A DNA stretch of 64,000 bases from Sutterella wadsworthensis (GTDB lineage: Bacteria > Pseudomonadota > Gammaproteobacteria > Burkholderiales > Burkholderiaceae_F), in assembly GCF_003315195.1 (NCBI RefSeq), contig NZ_QNRV01000001.1:1-64000 (forward strand), read 5' to 3'. The stretch's first letter is position 1. Every line of letters begins with the position of its first letter. Shown piece after piece: positions 17,437 to 26,382 of the stretch. The translations under genes and the position numbers were made by a program. A model generated the notes under the pieces. The model made no database searches. It had not been told where the DNA came from and saw nothing but the letters and a program-made list of their open reading frames with translations.

Positions 17437-18774
17437 ATGTCTGAAGCCGCAACCAATAAAAAAACTCCGATCTACAAAGTCCTCTACTTTCAAGTCATCT
17501 GCGCTATCGTAATTGGCATCGTCTTAGGTGCTGTCTGGCCTGAAGTGGGCGAGAAAATGAAGCCTTTCGGCGATGGCTTCATTCGTTTAATTAAGATGAT
17601 CATTGCGCCGGTCATTTTCTGTACGGTTGTGACAGGCATTGCCGGCATGGAGAATATGAAGAAGGTCGGGAAAACGGGCGGCCTGGCACTTCTTTATTTT
17701 GAAGTCGTTTCGACAATCGCTCTGATCATCGGTCTGGTGATCGTCAACGTGGTTGAGCCGGGTTCAGGCATGCATGTCGATCCGGCAACACTCGACCAGT
17801 CAGCTGTCTCTGCCTATACCGGACCAGGCAAGATGCAGACTACGACTCAGTTTCTGATGAACGTGATTCCGAGCACCGTAGTCGGCGCCTTTGCTCAGGG
17901 CGATATTCTGCAGGTGCTCTTCTTCTCAATCCTTTTCGGTTTTGCGCTGCATAAGTTCGGCGGCCGCGGTACGCTCGTCTTCGATCTCATCGAAAAGAGC
18001 TCCCAAATTCTTTTCCAGATCGTCGGCATGATCATGCGCGTTGCGCCGATCGGTGCATTCGGCGCAATGGCGTTCACCATTGGTAAGTACGGCATCGCAT
18101 CTTTGCTGCCGCTTGCAAAGCTCATGGGCACCTTTTACGCCACGTGTCTGCTCTTCATTTTCATTGTGCTCGGCGCCATCTGCCGCATTCACGGTTTCTC
18201 CGTCATGCGCTACATCGCCTACATCAAGGAGGAGCTCCTGATCGTATTGGGCACATCGTCATCGGAATCGGTGCTTCCCCGCATGATGACCAAGATGGAA
18301 AGAGCCGGCGTTTCGCGTTCGGTCGTGGGGCTGGTGATTCCGACGGGCTATTCCTTCAACCTTGACGGAACGGCAATTTATCTGACGATGGCGGCTGTCT
18401 TTATCGCTCAGGCCTGTGACGTCAATATGACGATCATGCAGCAGGTGACGCTGCTCGCCGTGCTGCTCCTCACCTCCAAGGGGGCGGCAGGCGTGACGGG
18501 ATCCGGCTTCATTGTGCTGGCAGCAACCCTTTCCGCTGTGGGCCACGTACCGGTGGCGGGGCTGGCTTTGATTCTCGGCATTGACCGTTTTATGAGTGAG
18601 GCGCGAGCGCTTACTAATATGATCGGCAACGGCATTGCCTGCGTGGTGGTCGGCCACTGGTGCGGCGAAGTTAAGAACGAAGCGCTGCATATGTACCTCT
18701 CCACGCCAAGTCAAAAAGCGAAGTACTACGCCGCTGATCAGGCTGAACACGAAGAAGCCCTCGAAAAGCATTAA
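17437..18774 (+). CDS. dctA: C4-dicarboxylate:cation symporter DctA
   Basis: 445 residues of the DAACS family that takes up succinate, fumarate and malate with cations. Typical motifs are the serine-rich hairpin [11 protein letters not shown] and the substrate-site helix [12 protein letters not shown]. About eight helices plus two re-entrant loops are evident. The ATG was chosen over a GTG three bases upstream; AAGGA lies at 17422-17426. It is monocistronic, ended by hairpins. Dicarboxylate supply would suit the fumarate-reductase-like enzymes elsewhere in the window (inference). Confidence 0.93.
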   Translation: MSEAATNKKTPIYKVLYFQVICAIVIGIVLGAVWPEVGEKMKPFGDGFIRLIKMIIAPVIFCTVVTGIAGMENMKKVGKTGGLALLYFEVVSTIALIIGLVIVNVVEPGSGMHVDPATLDQSAVSAYTGPGKMQTTTQFLMNVIPSTVVGAFAQGDILQVLFFSILFGFALHKFGGRGTLVFDLIEKSSQILFQIVGMIMRVAPIGAFGAMAFTIGKYGIASLLPLAKLMGTFYATCLLFIFIVLGAICRIHGFSVMRYIAYIKEELLIVLGTSSSESVLPRMMTKMERAGVSRSVVGLVIPTGYSFNLDGTAIYLTMAAVFIAQACDVNMTIMQQVTLLAVLLLTSKGAAGVTGSGFIVLAATLSAVGHVPVAGLALILGIDRFMSEARALTNMIGNGIACVVVGHWCGEVKNEALHMYLSTPSQKAKYYAADQAEHEEALEKH

Positions 18775-18785
18775 TGGCGAACGGT

Positions 18786-18866
18786 GCATTTCAGCCTTCG
18801 GTCTGAAATGCTGAGCAGTACGCTTTGAGCGGACAGTTCGACGATGTGTCGTTCTGTCCGCTTTGC
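18786..18866 (+). terminator. Two tandem hairpins ending dctA transcription
   Basis: GCATTTCAG/CTGAAATGC (18786-18811) is followed by AGCGGACAG/CTGTCCGCT (18828-18862) and a short T-rich tail. Together they separate dctA from the next gene. Confidence 0.75.
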
Positions 18867-18954
18867 TTTGCAATTCATCAGAGCGTCTGCGGACGCATAA
18901 TGACTGCGGATCGGCATCCGTGAGAGCGGTGCAGAACAAAACTGGAGGAATGCA

Positions 18955-19725
18955 ATGACTATTGAAATCACAGGTTCGATGGCGGGCCATGCAGATCGGC
19001 ATACCGAGTCGTCGCTTGCGGAATCTTTTGAAAATGCCTATTTCACTGCGCCGTGGGATATTTATGAAGGGCCTCTAAAAGACTTTCCAAAGAAAAAGAT
19101 TCGTCTGGAGGCCGAACCGCTTGTTTTGTTTGCACACGGCAGCTCCGGCATCGGGGAGCCCCTCAAAGCCTTCGGCCGATGGCTGGCCTCCTTCGGCATC
19201 GGGTTTCTCTGCCCGAACTCCTTCGTGCTCAAGGATCGCATAACCTACACTTCGCCCGTTTCGCGCGATGACTATGAGCGCATTCATGTCATGCGCTCGG
19301 CTGAACTGGCCAATGCGGCAGCACGCTTAACCGAAGTGCCCGGGTTTGACGGGCGCTATGTCGTAGCCGGCACGAGCGAAGGCGGTGTTGCTGCCGCACG
19401 GTTTCAGGCTCCCAAGGGCCAAGCCGAATGCGCACGCATGATCTTTTCCTGGTCCTGTGAGGACAATTATCATGTTGCCGCTCACCGCACGGCGATTCCG
19501 CAGGACATGCCCGTTCTCAATGTGATGAGCGCCGCCGATAAGTTCTTCTCTCAGGCCAACAGCTGGCTGGACAATCCTTCAGCGCTCGGCCATGCCGGCA
19601 GAACTTTGGCGAACCACTCCGACGCGTCCATTGTGCTCATTCCGGGAGCACCCCACACGCTCTTTGCACTTCCTCAAACGCAGTCCGCCGTGGAAGGCTT
19701 TCTTGAGCGGGTTTTGGAACTTTAA
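18955..19725 (+). CDS. Alpha/beta-hydrolase (dienelactone-hydrolase-like)
   Basis: 256 residues. An early strand ends in L-F-A-H-G-S-S-G, the oxyanion region. The nucleophile elbow is G-T-S-E-G-G, an aspartate candidate is in S-A-A-D-K-F-F, and the catalytic histidine is in G-A-P-H-T-L-F. There is no signal peptide, so it acts in the cytoplasm. GGAGGA sits five bases before the ATG. It stands alone between dctA and the convergent dcuC. The substrate is unknown; esters or lactones are typical. Confidence 0.82.
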   Translation: MTIEITGSMAGHADRHTESSLAESFENAYFTAPWDIYEGPLKDFPKKKIRLEAEPLVLFAHGSSGIGEPLKAFGRWLASFGIGFLCPNSFVLKDRITYTSPVSRDDYERIHVMRSAELANAAARLTEVPGFDGRYVVAGTSEGGVAAARFQAPKGQAECARMIFSWSCEDNYHVAAHRTAIPQDMPVLNVMSAADKFFSQANSWLDNPSALGHAGRTLANHSDASIVLIPGAPHTLFALPQTQSAVEGFLERVLEL

Positions 19726-19744
19726 GCCTGCCGGTCAAAATAAC

Positions 19745-19775
19745 CGGGACGCCTTCCATCGCTGGAGGCGTCCCG
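19745..19775. terminator. Hairpin between convergent genes
   Basis: CGGGACGCC and GGCGTCCCG pair with an inner TCCA/TGGA extension. It lies between the hydrolase and dcuC ends. There is no strong T-run on either side, so efficiency is uncertain. Confidence 0.6.
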
Positions 19776-19827
19776 TTGGGCTGACTGCCGAGGATGCTCA
19801 GCAGTCGGTCATCGACGGCAAAGTGCT

Positions 19828-21198
19828 TCAGAAGAGCACTGAAACCGTGATGAGCATCACCACATAGCCGGTGAGGCAAGGCACAATCGTGCGCTTCACC
19901 ATGGTGAGCGGGTTAACTTTGGCAAAGCCGGCCACGATAATAATGACGCCGGCGACTGGACTCATGGCGCGAAGCATTTCGGAAGCGGTATGCATCATCA
20001 GCATCATGGAGATGCCGTTTTCGCCAAAACTTTGTGCCGCAGCCGGAACAAGCTGTCCCAAACTGGTGAAGGCGGCAACGCCGGAGCCCGTGAGAACCGT
20101 GACGACACCGACAATAGCCGAAAGCACCACGCTGGAGCCGGTGTAGCCGAGACCAATTGAATCTGCGCCGTGCATCAGAAGTGCAACGATGCCGATGTTC
20201 TGCAGACCTTTGGCAAAGAAAGCCGCAACGAAGATCAAGCCGACGGTTGATGTGAGGATGGAACCCATTCCTTTGAACATGGCGAATGACAAATCAAAGG
20301 ATTCCTTGATATTTCGACGTGTGATGAGATCGATAAAGAAGGATGCAATCCAGGCAATGAACATAGCCGTAGCCACATTCATCGAAACGCCCCAGACGAA
20401 TTTATTGAAGACCAAAAGGAGCGCGATGGGCAGGAGCGGCAGGCAGGCATAAAAAGCAGGGGTTTGTTCGAGCTTTTCACGTTTTTGTTCAAGTTCCGAA
20501 AGGTCCGCAACGATGCCTCGTCCCTCGCGTTTATCAAACCAGTACTGCGTGACGACATGGGCGGCAGCCATTGCAAGAATGGTTGGAACGGCCATTGGCA
20601 GCTGATAACGGACAAGGTACTCAATCGGATCCAGGTGCACCAATTCCGAAGCAAAATTGGCGGTTCCGGAGGCCGGTGCGTAACCGATGGCCAGTACGCT
20701 TGCAACGACCGCAGCCGCGGCGAGCGGTGAACAGCCGACTCGGATGATGAGCGGATAAACCGTTACAACCATCAGCATGGCTAAGCCGGCCGCTGAAGTG
20801 ATGACCAGACCGAGGCAGTGTCCAACGGTAAAAACGGCGGCGAGAATCAAATAGGGATTCTTGATCAGCGAAAGCGGTTTAGCGCAGACGGTGACGAAGC
20901 GGTCGGAGGCGCCGATTGCCTGCATATAGGCTGCAAAACCGCCGGAGATTAAGATCAGGAAGCCGACGCCGCTCACCTGTGAGACGCTGATCGTACGCAG
21001 GAGTTCAATGAGGTCAAAGCCAACGATGCCGGTGGCTGAGAATTTCTTCGGAAAGATCTCTGCGCCGCCCCAAAAGGCAAGCAGATTGAGAATCAGACCG
21101 CCAAGGAGCAGCACCATGTTGACTTGGTACTTTTTGACAATCGCCCATCCGCAAAGAATGAGTACGGCGATGCCGAGCCAGGGAAAAATCGAATTCAT
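19828..21198 (-). CDS. dcuC: DcuC-family anaerobic C4-dicarboxylate carrier
   Basis: 456 residues with about twelve hydrophobic helices. The segment G-V-G-F-L-I-L-I-S-G-G-F-A-A-Y-M and the late L-T-G-S-G-V-A-A-F-T-S-L are typical of DcuC, which exchanges fumarate for succinate or exports succinate during anaerobic growth. The ATG gives the natural N-terminus, but no Shine-Dalgarno precedes it, so the start may be inefficient. Together with dctA it suggests active C4-dicarboxylate traffic. Confidence 0.9.
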   Translation of the reverse strand: MNSIFPWLGIAVLILCGWAIVKKYQVNMVLLLGGLILNLLAFWGGAEIFPKKFSATGIVGFDLIELLRTISVSQVSGVGFLILISGGFAAYMQAIGASDRFVTVCAKPLSLIKNPYLILAAVFTVGHCLGLVITSAAGLAMLMVVTVYPLIIRVGCSPLAAAAVVASVLAIGYAPASGTANFASELVHLDPIEYLVRYQLPMAVPTILAMAAAHVVTQYWFDKREGRGIVADLSELEQKREKLEQTPAFYACLPLLPIALLLVFNKFVWGVSMNVATAMFIAWIASFFIDLITRRNIKESFDLSFAMFKGMGSILTSTVGLIFVAAFFAKGLQNIGIVALLMHGADSIGLGYTGSSVVLSAIVGVVTVLTGSGVAAFTSLGQLVPAAAQSFGENGISMMLMMHTASEMLRAMSPVAGVIIIVAGFAKVNPLTMVKRTIVPCLTGYVVMLITVSVLF

Positions 21199-21338
21199 GG
21201 AGGTGAGTTATTAGAGAAAACAGAGGATCCAGACAGCACTCGTCAGTGCCGTCTGCGTGCGGCTGGATGGCAGCCGCACGAACTTCAGACGGGGAATATG
21301 GCTCATTGAGCCGCAGTTAGGTTGTTTTTGAAGCTGCG

Positions 21339-21770
21339 TCAGTGAGCGCGGCCAAGCTCTTTGGTGATGTCGGAGGCAAGATTGGCCATCCATTTATTCA
21401 CATTGCGGTGCAGACAGATCTGCTTGGCGTCATTTTGGCAGGGGCCGGCATCTAAGCCGCGGCTCGATGCGTACTTCACGGCAATTTTGGAGCCTTCGTA
21501 TACGACATCAAACTGAGCTTCGAATTTCTGAGCGCGAGGTCCGCTCGGATAGGCGAGCTTAACGACGTTGCCATGCGTACTGACAACACGGAATTTACGC
21601 AATTGAGCTGCGTTCTTTACGGCATTGAGTGCTTGAGTCTGTCCAATCCCCTTGGCCGCGATGGGAGCGGGATTGTCGACGGGTTTCAACGGACCGGCAG
21701 CGAGCACCGTACCCGTGAGAGCGCAAGCGAGTGCTCCGGCAAAAATGCAAGATTTAATTGGCTTAAACAT
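21339..21770 (-). CDS. Small secreted protein of unknown function
   Basis: 143 residues. The N-terminus (M-F-K-P-I-K-S-C then a hydrophobic run to V-L-A-A-G) is a Sec signal peptide. The mature part is basic, with an F-D-V-V-Y-E-G-S-K-I-A-V-K-Y segment suggesting beta strands and two cysteines (P-C-Q-N-D-A-K-Q-I-C) that could form a disulfide. I do not recognise the family. The ATG at 21770 was chosen because AGGAGG precedes it by six bases. It is flanked by dcuC and the feo block, with no operon partner. Confidence 0.75.
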   Translation of the reverse strand: MFKPIKSCIFAGALACALTGTVLAAGPLKPVDNPAPIAAKGIGQTQALNAVKNAAQLRKFRVVSTHGNVVKLAYPSGPRAQKFEAQFDVVYEGSKIAVKYASSRGLDAGPCQNDAKQICLHRNVNKWMANLASDITKELGRAH

Positions 21771-21890
21771 GTCATGCCTCCTTAAATGCTGCATTTCACG
21801 AACCATGGACTGAGGCCATTTCGCAAAATGCAGTGTGCATGCGGGTAATTCTATGTCGCAAGGAACGGCAGAGCGGGCTTCAGCTGTATG

Positions 21891-21963
21891 AAAAAAAAAG
21901 ACCTCGCAGACAGTATGCCTGCGAGGCTTATATAAGGTTGTCCGCCGCAGGATGCGGCGGACG
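21891..21963 (-). terminator. Terminator after feoB
   Basis: On the minus strand CCTCGCAG/CTGCGAGG is followed by T-C-T9. Just before it a second perfect stem, GTCCGCCGC/GCGGCGGAC (21941-21963), reinforces the stop. This closes the feoA-feoA-feoB operon. Confidence 0.92.
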
Positions 21964-21986
21964 GCTCTGATGATTTTTGGACGAGA

Positions 21987-24365
21987 TTAATGGGCCGAAT
22001 GGATCGGGATCACCTTCGGCGTATTGTCGTCTTCCTTCTTGGCGAAGGTCTTCATCCAGAAGTACATGCCGACGATGGCGGCAAGCGACAGAAGGATGGC
22101 AACAGTCGCGTAGACCGGCGCAGAGCTGAAGTTCACGGCGCGGTAGAAGATAACAGCGGAGGTGTAGCCGAGCACCGTGCACCAGGAGGCAGAGAAGAGC
22201 GTCCAGGCAGCACCGACCTCACGGTAAATGGCAGCAATAGCAGCGCAGCAGGGCATGTAAAGCAGAACCATCAGCAGGTAGGCGAACGCAGCAGACTGAG
22301 AACCGAAGAGGATCTTAATCGTGTCGAACGTACCGGCAGAAACTTCCTGAGCTTCAGCTTCAGCAGCCGTATCAGAAAGGTCGCTTTCAACCTTGATGCC
22401 CATCGGGTCAGCCAGAGCGTCGCCGAGACCCTTCAGGTTTTCCCAAGTGGTCGAAACAGCTTCGTTGAAGGTGTCGGTGAAGGACCAGCCGCCTTCTTCT
22501 TCTTCCGGAGCAGCTTCTTCAGCAGGAGCAGCGCCGTCGGCAGCCTTTTCTTCTTCAGCCTTTGCAAGCGTGATAGTGTCGTAGAGGGAGTTCAACGTAC
22601 CAACCACTGCTTCCTTCGCAAAGATGCCGGTGAAGACGCCCACAGCGGCAGGCCAGTTCTGTTCCTGAACACCCATCGGAGCGAAGATCGGAACGATGTC
22701 GCGGCCGATTTCCGAAAGCACAGACTTATCGGAGTCTTCATTGCCGAACGTGCCGTCAGTACCGAGGGAGTTCAAGAAGGCGAGCACTGCAACGATCGAA
22801 ACAATCACCTTACCGGCGCGGAAGAGGAAGGTCTTCACGCGGTCCCACGTACGAAGCATCACGCCCTTGAAAGTCGGGATGTGGTACGGCGGAATTTCCA
22901 TCACGAAGGCGCTCGCGGCACCAGGCAGCGCAGCATGCTTGAGCAAGAAGCCCGTCAGAATGGCAGCGAGAATACCGATGATATAGAGCAGGAACACGAG
23001 GTTCTGACCATTTTCAGGCCAGAAAGCCGTGGCGAACAGAACGTAGACCGGCAGGCGAGCACCGCAGGACATAAACGGAGCCATCAGGACCGTAATAATG
23101 CGGTCGGAAGCACGATCCATCGTACGGGTAGCCATCACGGCAGGAACGCCGCAGCCGAAGCCGACGAGCAGCGGCACGAAAGCCTTGCCCGGAAGGCCGA
23201 GAGCGCGCATCAGGCGGTCCATAACGAACGCCGCGCGAGCCATGTAGCCCGAGTCCTCAAGCAGCGCGAGGAAGAGGAAGAGGAAGAAGACGACCGGAAT
23301 GAAGGTCGAGACCGTCTGGAGGCCGCCGCCGATGCCGTTGGCCAGGAAGACCGTGAGCCATTCGGGGCTGCCGATGTTCGTCAGGAGTTCAGAGAACCCG
23401 TCGACCATCACGCCGCCGACCAGAATGTCGAAGAAGTCAATGAACGCGCCGCCCAAGTTCTGCGTGAACAGGAACATCACGTACATGATGAAAAGGAAGA
23501 TCGGCAGGCCGAGCCAGCGGTTAAGGACAACGCGGTCGATCTTGTCGGTGAGCGTCGCGGAAGCTTCGCCGACGCGGACAATCGCTTTCTCGGCGATGTT
23601 GGCCACGAGGTTGTAGCGAGCGTTGGCGATGGCGATATCGAGGTCGCCGTCGTATTCCTTGTCGAGGTCGGCAACGATCTTTTCGACGTTGGCGGCATTG
23701 ACGTTCGGAAGTTTTTCTTCAAGACCCGGAGCGCGTTCCATGAATTGGCTGGCGAACCAGGGGGCACGTTCAACGCCCTGCTTCTTGAGATCTTCAGAAA
23801 CCGCAGCGATCGCCTTGGTGATCTTTTCGTCGAATTCAACGGCCATCGGCGGGATGGTCGGATGTTCGAGGAAGTTGACAAGGGTATCCTTGACGTCGTT
23901 GAGGCCGGTTTCACGGCTGGCAACGATGCCGACAACCGGGCAGCCGAGCGCTTCCTGAAGCTTTTCCAAACGGATTTCAAGACGATGCTGCTTGGCGATG
24001 TCGAGCATGTTGACCACGACGATCATCGGCACACGCATTTCGATCAGCTGGGCCGTGAGGTAGAGGTTGCGCTCGAGGTTCGAGGCATCAACAATGTTGA
24101 TGACCGCTTCAGCTTCACCCGACAGGATGTAGTCACGGGCGACGCGTTCATCTTCACCGGAGGAGGCTGCCGGCGTAATCGAATAGATGCCGGGAAGGTC
24201 GACGAGCTCGATCTTTTCGTTGCGGTATTCGAAATTACCGGTCTTCTTGTCGACCGTGACGCCGGGCCAGTTGCCCACGCGTTGGCGCGAACCAGTCAGG
24301 GCATTGAAAAACGTGGTCTTGCCGCAGTTCGGATTGCCGACCACGCAGACGATATGTTGACTCAT
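21987..24365 (-). CDS. feoB: Ferrous iron transporter FeoB
   Basis: 792 residues. The N-terminal G domain has G-N-P-N-C-G-K-T-T (9-17), D-L-P-G (57-60), N-M-L-D (about 119) and A-S-R-E-T. It is followed by a helical domain and then a polytopic membrane domain with the two gate-type repeats. FeoB imports Fe(II). An acidic linker (about residues 590-650, many Glu and Ala) interrupts the membrane part at the position of a large loop in other FeoBs and is longer and more acidic than usual. No FeoC is seen. Two feoA genes precede it in the same operon. Confidence 0.96.
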   Translation of the reverse strand: MSQHIVCVVGNPNCGKTTFFNALTGSRQRVGNWPGVTVDKKTGNFEYRNEKIELVDLPGIYSITPAASSGEDERVARDYILSGEAEAVINIVDASNLERNLYLTAQLIEMRVPMIVVVNMLDIAKQHRLEIRLEKLQEALGCPVVGIVASRETGLNDVKDTLVNFLEHPTIPPMAVEFDEKITKAIAAVSEDLKKQGVERAPWFASQFMERAPGLEEKLPNVNAANVEKIVADLDKEYDGDLDIAIANARYNLVANIAEKAIVRVGEASATLTDKIDRVVLNRWLGLPIFLFIMYVMFLFTQNLGGAFIDFFDILVGGVMVDGFSELLTNIGSPEWLTVFLANGIGGGLQTVSTFIPVVFFLFLFLALLEDSGYMARAAFVMDRLMRALGLPGKAFVPLLVGFGCGVPAVMATRTMDRASDRIITVLMAPFMSCGARLPVYVLFATAFWPENGQNLVFLLYIIGILAAILTGFLLKHAALPGAASAFVMEIPPYHIPTFKGVMLRTWDRVKTFLFRAGKVIVSIVAVLAFLNSLGTDGTFGNEDSDKSVLSEIGRDIVPIFAPMGVQEQNWPAAVGVFTGIFAKEAVVGTLNSLYDTITLAKAEEEKAADGAAPAEEAAPEEEEGGWSFTDTFNEAVSTTWENLKGLGDALADPMGIKVESDLSDTAAEAEAQEVSAGTFDTIKILFGSQSAAFAYLLMVLLYMPCCAAIAAIYREVGAAWTLFSASWCTVLGYTSAVIFYRAVNFSSAPVYATVAILLSLAAIVGMYFWMKTFAKKEDDNTPKVIPIHSAH

Positions 24366-24416
24366 CGTTTATAACCTTTTTGTGTGTGTAGTAGACGCTT
24401 GAGGGTCAGCGCCGAC

Positions 24417-24644
24417 TTATAGCTTTTCGACTTCCATCAGCATCGCTTCGTCGCGTCGAACGCTGATGAAGCTGCCGCGTACACGGATTTCGATTGGGTC
24501 GCCCAGAGGGGCGATGCGGACCACTTCGAAAGTGGTGCCGGGAGTTGCTCCGAGCATCACGAGACGGCGGCGGTATTCAGGATGTTCCTTACCAAAGCCG
24601 ATGATCTTGCCCTTGGAGCCAACGGGCAGTTCTTTTAGAAACAT
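24417..24644 (-). CDS. feoA: FeoA-domain protein (second of two)
   Basis: 75 residues forming the SH3-like FeoA fold: M-F-L-K-E-L-P-V-G-S-K-G-K-I-I-G-F then R-R-L-V-M-L-G-A-T-P-G-T and D-P-I-E-I-R-V-R-G. FeoA is thought to support FeoB on the cytoplasmic face. It lies between the first feoA and feoB with short spacers, so the three are cotranscribed. Duplicate feoA genes are common in some lineages and may form a heteromeric partner. Confidence 0.92.
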   Translation of the reverse strand: MFLKELPVGSKGKIIGFGKEHPEYRRRLVMLGATPGTTFEVVRIAPLGDPIEIRVRGSFISVRRDEAMLMEVEKL

Positions 24645-24656
24645 TTAAGGAGCCTC

Positions 24657-24893
24657 TTAGTAGACATAGATTTTTTGCGCAACGGCGAAATTGACGCCGA
24701 TGCGGCCGTCTCCGACGGCAACAAGCAGGGGTTCACCCTCGGAAGCCTGAAGAACACGCACAGTGCTGCCGATTCTCATGCCGAGATCGGAAAGGCGTGA
24801 AACTTCAGCCTCAGGCAGCTTCATCCGCGCGACCGTGGCCGGTTCATTAAGATCGAGCGTCGCGAGCGTGCGGATCTGTCGGGGTTCTGTCAT
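24657..24893 (-). CDS. feoA: FeoA-domain protein (first of two)
   Basis: 78 residues. The FeoA pattern is clear in S-R-L-S-D-L-G-M-R-I-G-S-T-V-R-V and G-D-G-R-I-G-V-N-F. It differs strongly from the second copy, so this is not a recent duplication. The ATG at 24893 follows AAGGA; the open frame upstream has no homology. It is the first gene of the feo operon, about 30 bases after a good promoter. Confidence 0.88.
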   Translation of the reverse strand: MTEPRQIRTLATLDLNEPATVARMKLPEAEVSRLSDLGMRIGSTVRVLQASEGEPLLVAVGDGRIGVNFAVAQKIYVY

Positions 24894-24929
24894 AGGTATT
24901 TGTCCTTGTAGCCAAATGTGACAGGGGGA

Positions 24930-24958
24930 ATAGTAACGAGAACCTTTCTTATTTTCAA
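24930..24958 (-). promoter_or_regulatory. Sigma70-type promoter of the feo operon
   Basis: On the minus strand TTGAAA and TACTAT are separated by 17 bases, close to the consensus. Transcription would start near 24923, giving a leader of about 30 bases. No convincing Fur box overlaps it. Confidence 0.6.
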
Positions 24959-25147
24959 ATCTTTGCGCTTGGCTGTAAGCACAAACGTTGCCTATGGTCA
25001 AATCTCCGTGCATGCAAACGAAATGAAATGCGTATCACGTTTCAGTTTGCGAACAACAAAATGAAATATCCGGAAAAAACAAATTGGATAAGGCGGCCAG
25101 AAGTAGGAATGTCTGCAAAATCGATGTTGAAACAGATGTTGGTAGAC

Positions 25148-25537
25148 TCACTGAGCGGCATGCGGGCCGGACGGATCATCCGTTGCTGTGCGGGTTGAAT
25201 TACAGGTGTTGTCAGGCGACGACATGTTTTCGCCGGAGCTGCTTTCATGAGGCGTGTTAGGGGCGGCCTGCTGGGCGCCAAAGCAGGCAAGCACTACCTG
25301 CCCCATGTCATTGACTGATTTGGCAAATCGGTCAGCGAGTTTTTCGAGTGCTGCGGCGACATTTTTCAGTCCCGTTTTAGCTTCGTCGGGAGCCGCCAGA
25401 AAGAGTCCGGCAGCCGCAATGAGGGCCGCTGCTGCCAGTCCGAGGATAAGTGCTCCGGCAAATAGGAGCAGCGACAGTGCGGCAGCCGAGAGAAGCAGCG
25501 CAGCCAATCCCTGCGAGATCTTGAGCCAGAGCTTCAT
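25148..25537 (-). CDS. Small membrane protein of unknown function
   Basis: 129 residues from the chosen ATG. The first half is very hydrophobic (A-A-L-L-L-S-A-A-A-L-S-L-L-L-F and G-L-A-A-A-A-L-I-A-A-A-G), likely two helices. The second half is amphipathic (K-N-V-A-A-A-L-E-K-L-A-D-R-F-A-K-S-V) and then a polar tail. No family is recognised. It lies between the iron gene groups on the same strand, but the preceding terminator separates it from the ATPase cluster. The ribosome binding site is poor, so the start is uncertain. Confidence 0.6.
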   Translation of the reverse strand: MKLWLKISQGLAALLLSAAALSLLLFAGALILGLAAAALIAAAGLFLAAPDEAKTGLKNVAAALEKLADRFAKSVNDMGQVVLACFGAQQAAPNTPHESSSGENMSSPDNTCNSTRTATDDPSGPHAAQ

Positions 25538-25623
25538 AACAGTTAGGAGATTCTTTGGAGCGTTATAAAGTCGTACGGCTCGTGAAATAGAGGCCGCTGA
25601 AGGGCTGCCGCACGTCGGGAAAT

Positions 25624-25677
25624 AAAAAAACGGGCATCCGGGTGCGACTGCCTGCAGGCAGAGAACCCGGATGCCCG
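25624..25677 (-). terminator. Terminator of the HMA2-ATPase gene group
   Basis: On the minus strand CGGGCATCCGGG pairs perfectly with CCCGGATGCCCG around a CTGCCTGCAGGCAG inner stem and is followed by seven T. It ends the transcript that carries the ATPase and the HMA2-like protein. Confidence 0.92.
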
Positions 25678-25743
25678 CTTTCAAAGGGCATTCTAATGCG
25701 TTCAAGAGCGATTTCGAAATTGCTCTTTTACTGAACGCCTAAA

Positions 25744-26358
25744 TTAAAGAACGCGGCGGTGTTGATAAAGGTGAACACCGAGGAGCACCGTGAAGAGTGC
25801 ACCGAAAAGCAAATGGGCTTTAGCGCCGCGGAATGCGAGACCCGCAAGGGAGAGTGCGTAGCCCGCTGCCATCAGACGATTCTGCGTAACGCGGCGGGTA
25901 CGACCGCCCGCCTTAACGTCAGGGGCGACGACCGGAGCGAGAAGGTCGAGCGCCCGATGAGCCCCGCTTTTGACGAGGCTGCCGGCTTCTCGAACGAGTT
26001 TGGCGGGGTGCTCGGCAAGGCAGGCGCCTGCGCAGCAGGGGGTCTTTGCTGCTTCAGGCTGTGCATCTTGGTCTTGCGCACCTTCAAAGACTTCGGCGGC
26101 TTCTTCCGCTGCGGGTTCGTCGGGGAGGAAGAACTGAGCAGCGGCAAGCAGCGATTCCGCATTAGTCTTGGTCTCATCCCATGTGACGAGAAGACTGCCG
26201 ACACGCGGATTGAGCTTCACAGAAGTGATGCCGTCGAATCCAGCAATCATCGTCGTCAGACTTTCAACCTCTTCAGGTGAAAGTCCGCGCAGAGAGGCGT
26301 GGCGGATACGGGCGCGCCCGTGACAGATGGAGCGCACGAATTCTTTGGGATCTAGCAT
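25744..26358 (-). CDS. HMA2-domain-like protein, candidate FezC-type component
   Basis: 204 residues. The first about 75 residues (A-R-I-R-H-A-S-L-R-G-L, then G-I-T-S-V-K-L-N-P-R-V-G-S-L-L-V) resemble a heavy-metal-associated fold that lacks the usual C-x-x-C. A cysteine pair, C-C-A-G-A-C, follows in an acidic linker. The C-terminus has one hydrophobic helix (L-L-F-G-A-L-F-T-V-L-L-G-V). It is 24 bases downstream of the ATPase, whose N-terminus has a similar fold. A membrane-anchored metal-handling partner of the ATPase is the likely role; the FezC comparison is from memory of the ferrosome literature. Confidence 0.7.
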   Translation of the reverse strand: MLDPKEFVRSICHGRARIRHASLRGLSPEEVESLTTMIAGFDGITSVKLNPRVGSLLVTWDETKTNAESLLAAAQFFLPDEPAAEEAAEVFEGAQDQDAQPEAAKTPCCAGACLAEHPAKLVREAGSLVKSGAHRALDLLAPVVAPDVKAGGRTRRVTQNRLMAAGYALSLAGLAFRGAKAHLLFGALFTVLLGVHLYQHRRVL

Positions 26359-26382
26359 TATTGTTCTCTTATACGTTAGGCA

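Noticed and set aside
21990-24374. 794-codon open frame antisense to feoB
   Set aside because: It mirrors feoB exactly and its protein is a low-complexity Arg/Glu/His mix. Codon bias of the sense gene leaves the opposite strand open; feoB has all family motifs.
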